From an uncultured Candidatus Melainabacteria bacterium (GTDB lineage Bacteria > Cyanobacteriota > Vampirovibrionia > Gastranaerophilales > Gastranaerophilaceae): a stretch of DNA of 48,168 bases. Below are positions 41,454-48,168 of the stretch, piece by piece. Location of the stretch: NCBI GenBank assembly GCA_934754775.1, contig CAKVIM010000015.1, forward strand, positions 1-48,168, read 5' to 3'. Made by a program: the position numbers and the translations under genes. The notes below the pieces were generated by a model. It searched no databases, had not been told where the DNA came from, and saw nothing but the letters and a program-made list of their open reading frames with translations. Position 1 is the stretch's first letter. The number at the start of each line of letters is the position of its first letter.

Positions 41454-42159
41454 TGATTTCCTGCAAAGTTATAGAATCCGCATCTACCATATTGGAAATT
41501 TTCTTATAAATATCATCTGTTCGTTTTTTGTTAGTTATATCAATAACAGTCGAAATCTTAGATTTCTCAGGATTTTCAAGAAGCTTCTTTGCTGTAAAAT
41601 CCTTCATATATTCAACCTTATTAATCAAATAATCATAAACCTTGTTGACATCGTTTCTGTTCAAATAAACAGTGAGCTTGTATCTTCGAACCTGTTTACC
41701 GCTTGTTGGCAGAAATTGGCGTTCAAATATTCTGATAAGAGTAAGCACTGCAACACTCAAGACCGTTGCAATTAATGCAATATTAAACATGCCGGCACCA
41801 CAAGCCATACCAATACTTGCAGCTATCCAAAGAGTTGCAGCAGTTGTAAGCCCAAATACCATCGGTCCGTTTCTTAACACTGTACCGGCACCGATAAAAC
41901 CAATACCGGTCAATATTTGTGCCGCAACACGAGAAGTATCTCTTATACCGGTTGCATTATCAACTACAACATTATCCCCGGGGGCAAAAGTCGGGAAGCC
42001 GTAAATAGAGAGTATTGTAAATATGCATGCTCCTAAGCACACCAAAATATGCGTTCTTAACCCTGCATATTTATTTGTCAATTCACGTTCTAAACCAAGT
42101 ATAAAGCCCATCCCCAGAGCCATAAACAATCTTATAATAAATTCTGCATTAAAATCCAT
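41446..42159 (-). CDS. MgtC/SapB family membrane protein
   Basis: The 237-residue protein matches MgtC/SapB: FIIRLFMALGMGFILGLERE, NKYAGLRTHILVCLGACIF, 'RVAAQILTGIGFIGAGTVLRNG' and 'GLTTAATLWIAASIGMACGAGMF' cover the N-terminal membrane domain of about 150 residues, followed by a cytoplasmic ACT-like region. MgtC proteins link magnesium limitation and ATP synthase or phosphate control in pathogens; elsewhere the role is uncertain. GGGAGAG precedes the ATG. It is first in a two-gene unit with the TPR gene. Confidence 0.93.
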   Translation of the reverse strand: MDFNAEFIIRLFMALGMGFILGLERELTNKYAGLRTHILVCLGACIFTILSIYGFPTFAPGDNVVVDNATGIRDTSRVAAQILTGIGFIGAGTVLRNGPMVFGLTTAATLWIAASIGMACGAGMFNIALIATVLSVAVLTLIRIFERQFLPTSGKQVRRYKLTVYLNRNDVNKVYDYLINKVEYMKDFTAKKLLENPEKSKISTVIDITNKKRTDDIYKKISNMVDADSITLQEIND

Positions 42160-42217
42160 CTATTCTCTCCCTTGGATATATAATACAATATTTGTACGAA
42201 AAAAACAATCTCGAGTG

Positions 42218-42246
42218 TAGTCAAAAAGGGATATTTCGGATATAAT
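42218..42246 (+). promoter_or_regulatory. Leaderless-type promoter of the dGTPase gene
   Basis: TAGTCA (42218-42223), 17 bp, perfect TATAAT (42241-42246), then 6 nt to the ATG at 42253. No Shine-Dalgarno is present, so the mRNA would start at or next to the A of the ATG. Confidence 0.6.
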
Positions 42247-42252
42247 TTAGTT

Positions 42253-43284
42253 ATGACGACGGAATGTAAAACAATTAAACAAAAATTAGAAGAAAGAGAA
42301 CTTGAGTTATTGAGTCCTTATGCGACAAAATGCCTTAATTCAAAAGGCAGAAAACGCAAAAGAGAGGAACAATTCGAAATCAGAACAGAGTTCCAGAGAG
42401 ACAGAGACAAAATTTTACACTCAAAATCATTCAGAAGATTAAAACATAAAACACAGGTGTTTTTATCACCTTTTAACGACCATTTCAGAACAAGACTTAC
42501 ACACACTCTGGAAGTATCTCAAATCGGTCGAACCATGGCAAGAGCACTTAATCTCAACGAAGATTTGGTAGAAGCAATCTCTCTTGGCCATGATTTAGGG
42601 CATACAGCTTTCGGACATTGCGGAGAAGGAACCTTAGACGAATTATTGCCGAACGGTTTCCACCACAATTTGCAAAGCGTTAGAGTTGTAGAAGTTTTAG
42701 AAGATATGAACCTTTGCAAAGAAACAGTTGACGGAATTTTAACCCACACTTGGGGTTACAAGCCTAAAACTCCTGAAGCACAAATTGTTCAATACGCCGA
42801 TAAAATCGCTTATATCAATCACGACATCGAAGATTCTGTACGTGCCGGAATAATTTCAGAGGACGATTTGCCTGCAGATTGCGTTAAATATTTCACCTCA
42901 AACCAATCAGCAAGACTGGGCAAAATGATTACGGACGTAATCACAAGCTCCATGGACAAACCAAAAGTAACCATGTCCGAAGAAGGCTGGTTCTATGTTA
43001 CCAAACTGAGAAGTTGGATGTTTGAAAATGTTTATCTTGACCCGATTGCAAAAGCAGAAGAAAAGAAAGCTAAAAACATTATAAAATCCTTGTTTGAGTA
43101 TTATACAAATATGCTTAAAGCTTATTATGAAGAAGATGAAATTCCACAAATCGTAACAGACCATATTTCCGGCATGACCGACCAATACGCAATTCGACGT
43201 TATAAAGATTTGTTTATTCCGATGCCGCTCGCAGAAAAAACAAGTGATGATGCTCTTTTAAAGAAAGCACGTGAAAGAGAATGA
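42253..43284 (+). CDS. dgt: Deoxyguanosinetriphosphate triphosphohydrolase-like HD protein
   Basis: The 343-residue protein is a dGTPase-family HD phosphohydrolase that cleaves dNTPs to nucleoside and triphosphate. Visible are FQRDRDKILHSKSFRRLKHK, the first H of FRTRLTHTLEVSQIGRTMAR, the HD motif in SLGHDLGHTAFGHCGE, 'HHNLQSVRVVE' and the last metal residue region AYINHDIEDSVRAG. Length matches the short bacterial type 2 group rather than the longer E. coli Dgt. The next gene starts 4 nt before its stop (ATGA overlap). Confidence 0.93.
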   Translation: MTTECKTIKQKLEERELELLSPYATKCLNSKGRKRKREEQFEIRTEFQRDRDKILHSKSFRRLKHKTQVFLSPFNDHFRTRLTHTLEVSQIGRTMARALNLNEDLVEAISLGHDLGHTAFGHCGEGTLDELLPNGFHHNLQSVRVVEVLEDMNLCKETVDGILTHTWGYKPKTPEAQIVQYADKIAYINHDIEDSVRAGIISEDDLPADCVKYFTSNQSARLGKMITDVITSSMDKPKVTMSEEGWFYVTKLRSWMFENVYLDPIAKAEEKKAKNIIKSLFEYYTNMLKAYYEEDEIPQIVTDHISGMTDQYAIRRYKDLFIPMPLAEKTSDDALLKKARERE

Positions 43285-43916
43285 AATACCTCGGCTACAG
43301 TGTAAATACAGGGCTTGAGAATATGGAAATTGATTCCGATATGCTGGAAAGTGCTATCCAATCTCAAGAAAAAGATATCTTGTTCCGACTTTACGGCTGG
43401 GAGCCAAAATGCATCTCACTCGGAAGAAATCAAAAAGACGATTTCTTGACCGGAGAAATTGATGCTGTTAGAAGACTTACCGGCGGAAGAGCTCTTTTAC
43501 ATGATGACGAGATTACTTATTGTTGCGTAGCTGCAGCCAACTCAATTCCGAACGGAGAAACCGTTAGCGAATCTTATAAGTACATTTCAGGAATACTTAT
43601 AGACTTTTTCAAAACACTTGGCGTCAATTTAGATTTTGGTGAAAACAAAAAAATATCGACTCATTTTGATTACTGCATGCTGCTTTCAACCGGAGCAGAT
43701 GTTTGCTACTCAGGTAAAAAAATCATAGGCTCCGCTCAATGCAGAAAAAACGGTTACATTATGCAACACGGCTCAATCCTGTTTGGATACGATAAAAATT
43801 TATTAGAACATTTATTCCACGAAAAAGTTAGCGGAATAACAACCGTAAAAGAGATTTTACCAGATATGACAAAAGAAAAATTCGTCAGAGAATTCGAAAA
43901 ATTCTTGTGCCATTAA
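43281..43916 (+). CDS. Lipoate ligase / octanoyltransferase family protein (LipM-like)
   Basis: The 211-residue protein has the biotin/lipoate A/B ligase fold: 'ISLGRNQ', RLTGGRALLHDDEITYC, KIIGSAQCRKNGYIMQHGSI. In LipM octanoyltransferases the catalytic Cys lies some 15 residues before the conserved lysine of 'GKKIIGSAQ'; here HFDYCML offers a Cys in that place and the GKK lysine is kept. It therefore fits LipM-type transfer of octanoate to carrier proteins, though a lipoate ligase cannot be ruled out. It is shorter than LipM of Bacillus (278 residues). Translation is coupled to dgt by ATGA. Confidence 0.85.
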   Translation: MKYLGYSVNTGLENMEIDSDMLESAIQSQEKDILFRLYGWEPKCISLGRNQKDDFLTGEIDAVRRLTGGRALLHDDEITYCCVAAANSIPNGETVSESYKYISGILIDFFKTLGVNLDFGENKKISTHFDYCMLLSTGADVCYSGKKIIGSAQCRKNGYIMQHGSILFGYDKNLLEHLFHEKVSGITTVKEILPDMTKEKFVREFEKFLCH

Positions 43917-45292
43917 ACCTTTATAATTGCCACATTTTCTACATGATAAGTGTGCGGGAACATATCAAACGGCTGCACAAATTCAACCCGACATCCCTTT
44001 GCTATCAAATACTTTAAATCCCTTGCAAGCGTTGCAGGATTACAGCTAACATAAACTATTGTGTCTTTTGTTAGCTTAAGAGCGTAATCCAAACTTTCTT
44101 GACTACACCCTTTTCTAGGTGGATCAAGAACAGTAACATCAAATTTTCTGCCCTTCGTATTCAATTCTTTTTCAAAAAACTTCGCAGCATCCATATTATG
44201 AAGCTCAAGATTTTGGATTTGATTTTCTTTAATTATTTTGTCCGCCAGAACTACTGACTCTTTAACCTCTTCCACGCTTACAACTTTTTTTGCAACATCA
44301 GAAAGACAAATTCCAAACGCAGTAATTCCCGCATAAGCATCAAGTATAAGAGGAGAGTCAAAATTTGATTTTACATAATCTTTAACATAGTTAAAAATAT
44401 TATTCGCTGTCCCAGGGTTCACTTGAAAGAAAGTTTTAGCACCGACTTTGAATGTCCTATCACAAAGCTTCTCTTCAATAAATTCTTCCCCTTCTAAGAT
44501 TTCTGTATTCTCGCCAAGAATTAAGTTTGTTTTCTTAGAATTAAAATTAACTCCAACTCCAGCAATATCAGGCAATTCTGTAAATATCTTATTAGCAAGT
44601 TTCTTTAATTTATCAAACACCTTAGTCGAATTAACAACAAGAATAACAAGGCTTTTTTTATTGCATTCAGAGGTTCTTATAACAATATGCCTCAAATCCC
44701 CGCTGTGTTTTTTCTCGTTATAGCCGGAGATTCCGCATTCTTGAGCCGCCTCACGAATAAATTCAACTATTGTATCACAATAAGCCGGCTGAATTGGGCA
44801 GTATTTGATATTTACAAGTTCATGAGATGCCGGTTTGTAATACCCTGCAAGTATTCGTTTTGAATTCTTTGTTTCTGAAACAGGATACTGGATTTTGTGT
44901 CTGTATTCACGATTTTTAGGGCTCGCAACAGTCGGACGAATCTCAATCTCTGCCCCCAAAATAGAATGCATTGCATCTTTAACTATTTGTTTTTTTATCT
45001 CTAGTTGATAATCATAGTCAATAAATTGAAGCTGACATGCTCCACAGACCTTCTGCATAGGGCAAAACGGTTCTACTCTATAAGGCGAAGGCTCAATCAC
45101 TTCAATAACTTTAGCATTAGCATAATTTTTATTCTTTTTGCCAAGTCTGATTTTCACCTTATCTTTAGGGCAAGCACCCTCAACAAAAATTACATATCCA
45201 TCAACCTTCGCTATTCCATAGCCCAAATTTGATACCTTTTCAATATCAACAATAAGTTCTTGCGAGATTTCTTTTTTATTTACTGCTTGCAT
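43913..45292 (-). CDS. rlmD: RlmD/RumA-type 23S rRNA (uracil-5)-methyltransferase
   Basis: The 459-residue enzyme has an N-terminal TRAM domain (about 10-65), a 4Fe-4S motif with C77, C83, C86 (CPMQKVCGACQ) and a later Cys near 165, and a C-terminal SAM methyltransferase domain: LDAYAGITAFGICL, VLDPPRKGC and the catalytic YVSCNPATLARDL. This is the RlmD/RlmCD type that makes m5U in 23S rRNA; the exact position is not predictable. Its start overlaps the end of the exonuclease gene by 13 nt, so they form an operon, and its stop overlaps the convergent ligase gene by 4 nt. Confidence 0.93.
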   Translation of the reverse strand: MQAVNKKEISQELIVDIEKVSNLGYGIAKVDGYVIFVEGACPKDKVKIRLGKKNKNYANAKVIEVIEPSPYRVEPFCPMQKVCGACQLQFIDYDYQLEIKKQIVKDAMHSILGAEIEIRPTVASPKNREYRHKIQYPVSETKNSKRILAGYYKPASHELVNIKYCPIQPAYCDTIVEFIREAAQECGISGYNEKKHSGDLRHIVIRTSECNKKSLVILVVNSTKVFDKLKKLANKIFTELPDIAGVGVNFNSKKTNLILGENTEILEGEEFIEEKLCDRTFKVGAKTFFQVNPGTANNIFNYVKDYVKSNFDSPLILDAYAGITAFGICLSDVAKKVVSVEEVKESVVLADKIIKENQIQNLELHNMDAAKFFEKELNTKGRKFDVTVLDPPRKGCSQESLDYALKLTKDTIVYVSCNPATLARDLKYLIAKGCRVEFVQPFDMFPHTYHVENVAIIKV

Positions 45293-46200
45293 GGCTTTAT
45301 CACTTGAATATTACGAGTTTCTGACAATTCTTGACGAGCATCACGAATAATTTCTTTATATTCGTCTGACAAGCTCAAACCGTTACACAATCTATCAATA
45401 AACCCATTATTAACTTTTACGGCTTTTTCTAAAGCACCGATATCTTCTAAAACATCTTTGATTTCAGCCAAATGATAGCCAAAAGATTGTTTTGATTGAT
45501 AAACCATCATCTCACCGGTTTCAGCAACAAGCGGTTCACCACCGAGTTCAAAATACAATTTGAATACAGACTTCAAGTCTTGAAGTTCTGATTGCATAGT
45601 CGCAATACTCTGCTGAATTCTTAAGTATCTATCAAACAAATAATCAACATTTGCTAACTGTTTTTTCTGCCAATCAAGACGTTGCAAATATAACTTTTTC
45701 AATTTTGGATAAGCTAATGCCAAGCCCATAGTATCTGCCATCGCTCTATGATGGTTATTGAGTTCTACGTGGAACCTGTTTGTCAAAGCTTCCAAACCAT
45801 GTGATTCCAAATCAGGAGCAATCTCTTTAAACATTACTTGTGAATCAATTCTAGGGTTTTCCAATTTTGTACCAAAAACTCTCATTTTAGCTTCGTTCAA
45901 GAACGAATAATCAAAAATAACATTGTGGGCAACAATCGGATAGTCCCCGATAAATTCCAAAATCTTAGGCAAAACTTCTTCTTCACTAGGAGCATCCTCT
46001 ACCATATCTTGAGTAATTCCGTGAACAGCGATGCTTGATTTTCTTATATGTTGGTGCGGATTTATAAGAGTTTGAAACTCATCTTTTATCTTTCCGTTTT
46101 CAAGTCTTACTGCTGCGAATTCTATAATTTTTTCTCTAGTATAATCAAGCCCAGTGGTTTCTGTGTCTAAAACTATTTCTATTTCTTTTTTTCTCGGCAT
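45280..46200 (-). CDS. DnaQ-like 3'-5' exonuclease (PolC/epsilon type)
   Basis: The 306-residue protein has an N-terminal DEDDh exonuclease domain: IVLDTETTGLDY (D12, E14), IVAHNVIFDYSFL and NHHRAMADTMGLA (H, D). The C-terminal 120 residues are helical and do not match the polymerase parts of PolC. It may proofread with a separate polymerase subunit or act in DNA repair or RNA turnover. AAGGGA precedes the ATG. It is the first gene of a unit with the methyltransferase and is divergent from thioredoxin. Confidence 0.9.
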   Translation of the reverse strand: MPRKKEIEIVLDTETTGLDYTREKIIEFAAVRLENGKIKDEFQTLINPHQHIRKSSIAVHGITQDMVEDAPSEEEVLPKILEFIGDYPIVAHNVIFDYSFLNEAKMRVFGTKLENPRIDSQVMFKEIAPDLESHGLEALTNRFHVELNNHHRAMADTMGLALAYPKLKKLYLQRLDWQKKQLANVDYLFDRYLRIQQSIATMQSELQDLKSVFKLYFELGGEPLVAETGEMMVYQSKQSFGYHLAEIKDVLEDIGALEKAVKVNNGFIDRLCNGLSLSDEYKEIIRDARQELSETRNIQVIKPCKQ

Positions 46201-46293
46201 TTTAAAATCCCTTATCTTTCTCCCTAACAGTATAATAGCATGAATATATTATATGTGGTAATATAGATATGCAAAAATTAGAGGAGTTTTGAT

Positions 46294-46611
46294 ATGGTAC
46301 AAGAAATTAATGCAGATATATTCGATATGGAAGTTGTTTCAAAAGACGGAGTCACCGTTGTTGATTTCTTTGCAAACTGGTGTGGTCCATGCCGAAAACT
46401 TAGCCCAATATTAGAAGATGTTGAACGTGAACTTGAAAACAGAGTTAAATTCACCAAAATTGATACCGACGAAAACATTGAGATTGCTAAAAAGTATCAA
46501 GTAAGCGGTTTGCCGACTCTTTTAGTATTCAAAAATGGAGAAGTCATTGAACGTATGGTGGGATTAATGCCGAAAAGCACCATTATCACTAATATTGAAA
46601 AACACTTATAA
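46294..46611 (+). CDS. trxA: Thioredoxin
   Basis: A 105-residue thioredoxin with DFFANWCGPCRKL (redox Cys30 and Cys33), the conserved cis-proline in VSGLPTLLVFKNG and typical length. It reduces protein disulfides using thioredoxin reductase. GAGGAG lies 7 nt before the ATG. It is a single gene, with 5 bp to the convergent gene. Confidence 0.97.
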   Translation: MVQEINADIFDMEVVSKDGVTVVDFFANWCGPCRKLSPILEDVERELENRVKFTKIDTDENIEIAKKYQVSGLPTLLVFKNGEVIERMVGLMPKSTIITNIEKHL

Positions 46612-46616
46612 TAAAT

Positions 46617-47930
46617 CTAAAGATTTAATGAATGCTTAAAAAGTTCTGCAACTTTTCGATTATATTCTCGCCCGTCATCTTTTGCAAAAAGATTTTCCCA
46701 ATGGCTCAAAGGCGTATTGTCCTCAGAATAAGACGGATTTCTCATCATCAAAAGATGCGTACTTGCGTCGTATCTTAGTGGAAACAAATCTTCCATCTGC
46801 ATAAAGCTTGCGAGTTTGTCACTCGGATATTCGAATGCAAAGAGCGAGTTATTGATTCTATGTAAACGTTCTTCATAGCTTCTTCCGCCTTCATCATTAT
46901 CATTTGAAACTTCAACTCCTGGAGAATAGTTTTTTGAATACTTATAATCAATCGCCTCTTCTCTTAATGCGTGGAAGTCATTTGGCTCAATAAACCCGGT
47001 TCCAGTCGATAACCCTAAGTTTTCGTATCTGGCAAAATCACCGGTACTTTTTTCACCTACAAAGCTCAAGTGTGTGTTTCCACTGCGACTTCTTATTTCA
47101 TGGATAATGTATTGCATCTGCTCATAACTCGGTAAAGCCCCAACACCGGTATAGTTTTCCATATCATATCCACCGATATGTTTCGCAGAATCGATGAATA
47201 TAGCTTCAAATCCGGAATTAATAAGTTCAATATGAGCGTTTAAAAACAGGTTAAAATGCTCTTCATTATTCCAATCAAAAGTCACATCATCTTGATATGG
47301 GGCTGCAACTTTTATTTGGTCAGCTGATATAACCGTTCTAAATCCGGTTTTCAAGCCATGAAAATTTGCTAAATCATTAAACGCACGAAATTGCTCATAC
47401 GGAGTGATTTTATCATAGATTTCATAATTTATAATATTCCTGCTATATCCGGCATTGAGCTTAATTCCATAGATTGAATTTTCTTCTGCGACAGGTTTGT
47501 TATACCCGTCGCCATAAATATTCGGAAAGATTTGGGACAGAATTATGCAATTTGCCCAACTTTTTGCACTAGGAGGAATTGCTGGTAAAATTTTTATAGA
47601 ACTGATTAAACCATTTTTGCAGATATTTCCGTACATTTCTGCTATAGCACGGTTATTTATCTCAATATAATTTGCAGACACACCCCATTTATCACCATAG
47701 TTTGGGGACTCTATTTTATCTGGGAAATTTTGATAAAAATTCCCATCCTGACTCATTGTTACAAGAGAAGCTACCGCATCTTTAAGCGTACGATTTAAAA
47801 GCTCTGATGGCAAAACATTTGCAATCCATTTTTTCATGCCGGAAAGAAACTCATGCTCAAGAGTCCATTTATCTTCTTCAAGAGTAGTGCTTTCACCTAA
47901 AGATTGTAATAATTTGTTAACACAATTCAT
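46617..47930 (-). CDS. GH13-like TIM-barrel protein, possible glycosidase
   Basis: The 437-residue protein is not a familiar glycosidase overall, but several blocks match alpha-amylase (GH13) signatures: 'SGFEAIFIDSAKHIGGYDM' as the beta-4 nucleophile region (usual GFRxDAAKH), 'FVGEKSTGDF' as the beta-5 acid/base region and EVSNDNDEGG as the beta-7 region (usual xxNHD). The first N-H motif of the family is not visible. There is no signal peptide, so it would act inside the cell, perhaps on a storage or trehalose-like glucan. It has a TAGAAT 6 nt before the ATG (leaderless geometry) and no ribosome-binding site. Confidence 0.6.
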   Translation of the reverse strand: MNCVNKLLQSLGESTTLEEDKWTLEHEFLSGMKKWIANVLPSELLNRTLKDAVASLVTMSQDGNFYQNFPDKIESPNYGDKWGVSANYIEINNRAIAEMYGNICKNGLISSIKILPAIPPSAKSWANCIILSQIFPNIYGDGYNKPVAEENSIYGIKLNAGYSRNIINYEIYDKITPYEQFRAFNDLANFHGLKTGFRTVISADQIKVAAPYQDDVTFDWNNEEHFNLFLNAHIELINSGFEAIFIDSAKHIGGYDMENYTGVGALPSYEQMQYIIHEIRSRSGNTHLSFVGEKSTGDFARYENLGLSTGTGFIEPNDFHALREEAIDYKYSKNYSPGVEVSNDNDEGGRSYEERLHRINNSLFAFEYPSDKLASFMQMEDLFPLRYDASTHLLMMRNPSYSEDNTPLSHWENLFAKDDGREYNRKVAELFKHSLNL

Positions 47931-47936
47931 AATATT

Positions 47937-47942
47937 ATTCTA
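47937..47942 (-). promoter_or_regulatory. Leaderless-type -10 of the GH13-like gene
   Basis: TAGAAT on the minus strand, 6 nt before the ATG at 47930. The -35 at 17 bp is poor. It is included because of the shared spacing with other genes here. Confidence 0.35.
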
Positions 47943-48022
47943 CAAAAATGCTTCGCAGAATAAATTAGACAGTAGAGCAAGGGGGAAGTATTGTTTTAAT
48001 ATATGAGTCCACTGCGGCAAAT

Positions 48023-48049
48023 AAAAAAGACCTCTTTCGCAAGAAGTCT
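48023..48049 (-). terminator. Intrinsic terminator for transcription entering from the right
   Basis: AGACCTCTT-TCGC-AAGAAGTCT pairs at 8 of 9 positions (48028-48049), followed on the minus strand by six T (48023-48028). It would end a minus-strand transcript coming from beyond the right edge. Confidence 0.6.
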
Positions 48050-48073
48050 TCTTTATATGGGTCAAGAACTCTG

Positions 48074-48098
48074 TTAAAACGATTAAGTATCGTTTTAA
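48074..48098. repeat. Perfect 10-bp palindrome
   Basis: TTAAAACGAT-TAAGT-ATCGTTTTAA, with no T-run of its own. It may be an operator or part of a structured RNA between the two direct repeats. Confidence 0.6.
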
Positions 48099-48168
48099 TA
48101 GAGGGAGGCGAATTGAGAGCTTTGCTCGAGTGAGCCGTATAAAGATATGAGTCCACTGCGGCAAATAA

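Larger units (their letters stand above)
48001..48168. repeat. 24-bp direct repeat pair enclosing two hairpins
   Basis: ATATGAGTCCACTGCGGCAA followed by ATAA occurs at 48001-48024 and again at 48145-48168, the last bases of the window. The second copy may extend past the edge. Between them lie a terminator (48023-48049) and a perfect palindrome (48074-48098). No protein reading frame here looks real. Confidence 0.8.

Noticed and set aside
47940..48164. Two overlapping minus-strand reading frames at the right edge
   Set aside because: Both contain the translated 24-bp direct repeat and a terminator hairpin, have no ribosome-binding site and lack any protein-like pattern.

Overview
The window is AT-rich chromosomal DNA with dense, mostly short transcription units on both strands. 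It suggests a diderm (lipid A-making) bacterium of the Gastranaerophilales / Vampirovibrionia (Melainabacteria) type. The reasons are lpxI-lpxB and lptB-lptF/G-type genes, a csrA-fliW pair, a fused Memo-AMMECR1 protein, and several proteins of unknown function with a short N-terminal tag ending in F-K-G/A/Q. The taxonomic call is inference; no database was searched.

Layout. 1-3771: der (cut by the left edge), a coiled-coil protein, a TPR protein, csrA, fliW and an exported TPR protein, all on the minus strand. 3772-4885: an island of REP/BIME-like inverted repeats bracketing a DUF559 (Vsr-like) nuclease gene. 4886-8032: a 1048-residue EF-hand/LysM protein behind a sigma-28 promoter. 8221-11717: a GshB-like ATP-grasp gene divergent from a phosphoesterase / MBL hydrolase / TPR operon. 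11718-17961: a tagged unknown protein, Memo-AMMECR1 fusion, recF, Ski2-like helicase, tandem-HTH protein. 18046-24584: lpxB-lpxI, AGCS symporter, homocitrate/isopropylmalate synthase-family enzyme, EamA and DedA membrane proteins. 24579-28613: GNAT, degenerate M16-like protein, HExxH protein, tRNA-Gln, Gly/Met-rich protein. 28784-31455: lptB, an LptF/LptG permease and a NAGPA-domain protein. 31559-35199: rplL and rplJ with a promoter and attenuator-like leader, and two divergent glycosyltransferases. 35297-36487: a second sigma-28-driven protein of unknown function. 36768-48168: radical SAM, AI-2E-type permease, orphan oligopeptide ABC ATPase, TPR membrane protein, MgtC, dGTPase, lipoate/octanoyl transferase, RlmD-type methyltransferase, DnaQ-like exonuclease, thioredoxin, GH13-like protein, and a repeat-bearing right edge.

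The most notable signals are regulatory. (i) Two unrelated genes encoding large uncharacterised proteins carry near-perfect sigma-28 (FliA) promoters, each with exactly 11 bp between the boxes, in the same window as csrA-fliW but with no flagellin or flagellar structural gene in view. (ii) Many first genes have a -10 box 6-7 nt before the ATG and no ribosome-binding site, often with a -35 box 17 bp upstream, which implies leaderless mRNAs; genes inside operons mostly carry ordinary Shine-Dalgarno sequences. (iii) The rplJ leader holds a hairpin plus U-run that looks like an autogenous attenuator. (iv) BIME-like repeats surround a small DUF559 nuclease gene, a possible nuclease-linked repeat system.
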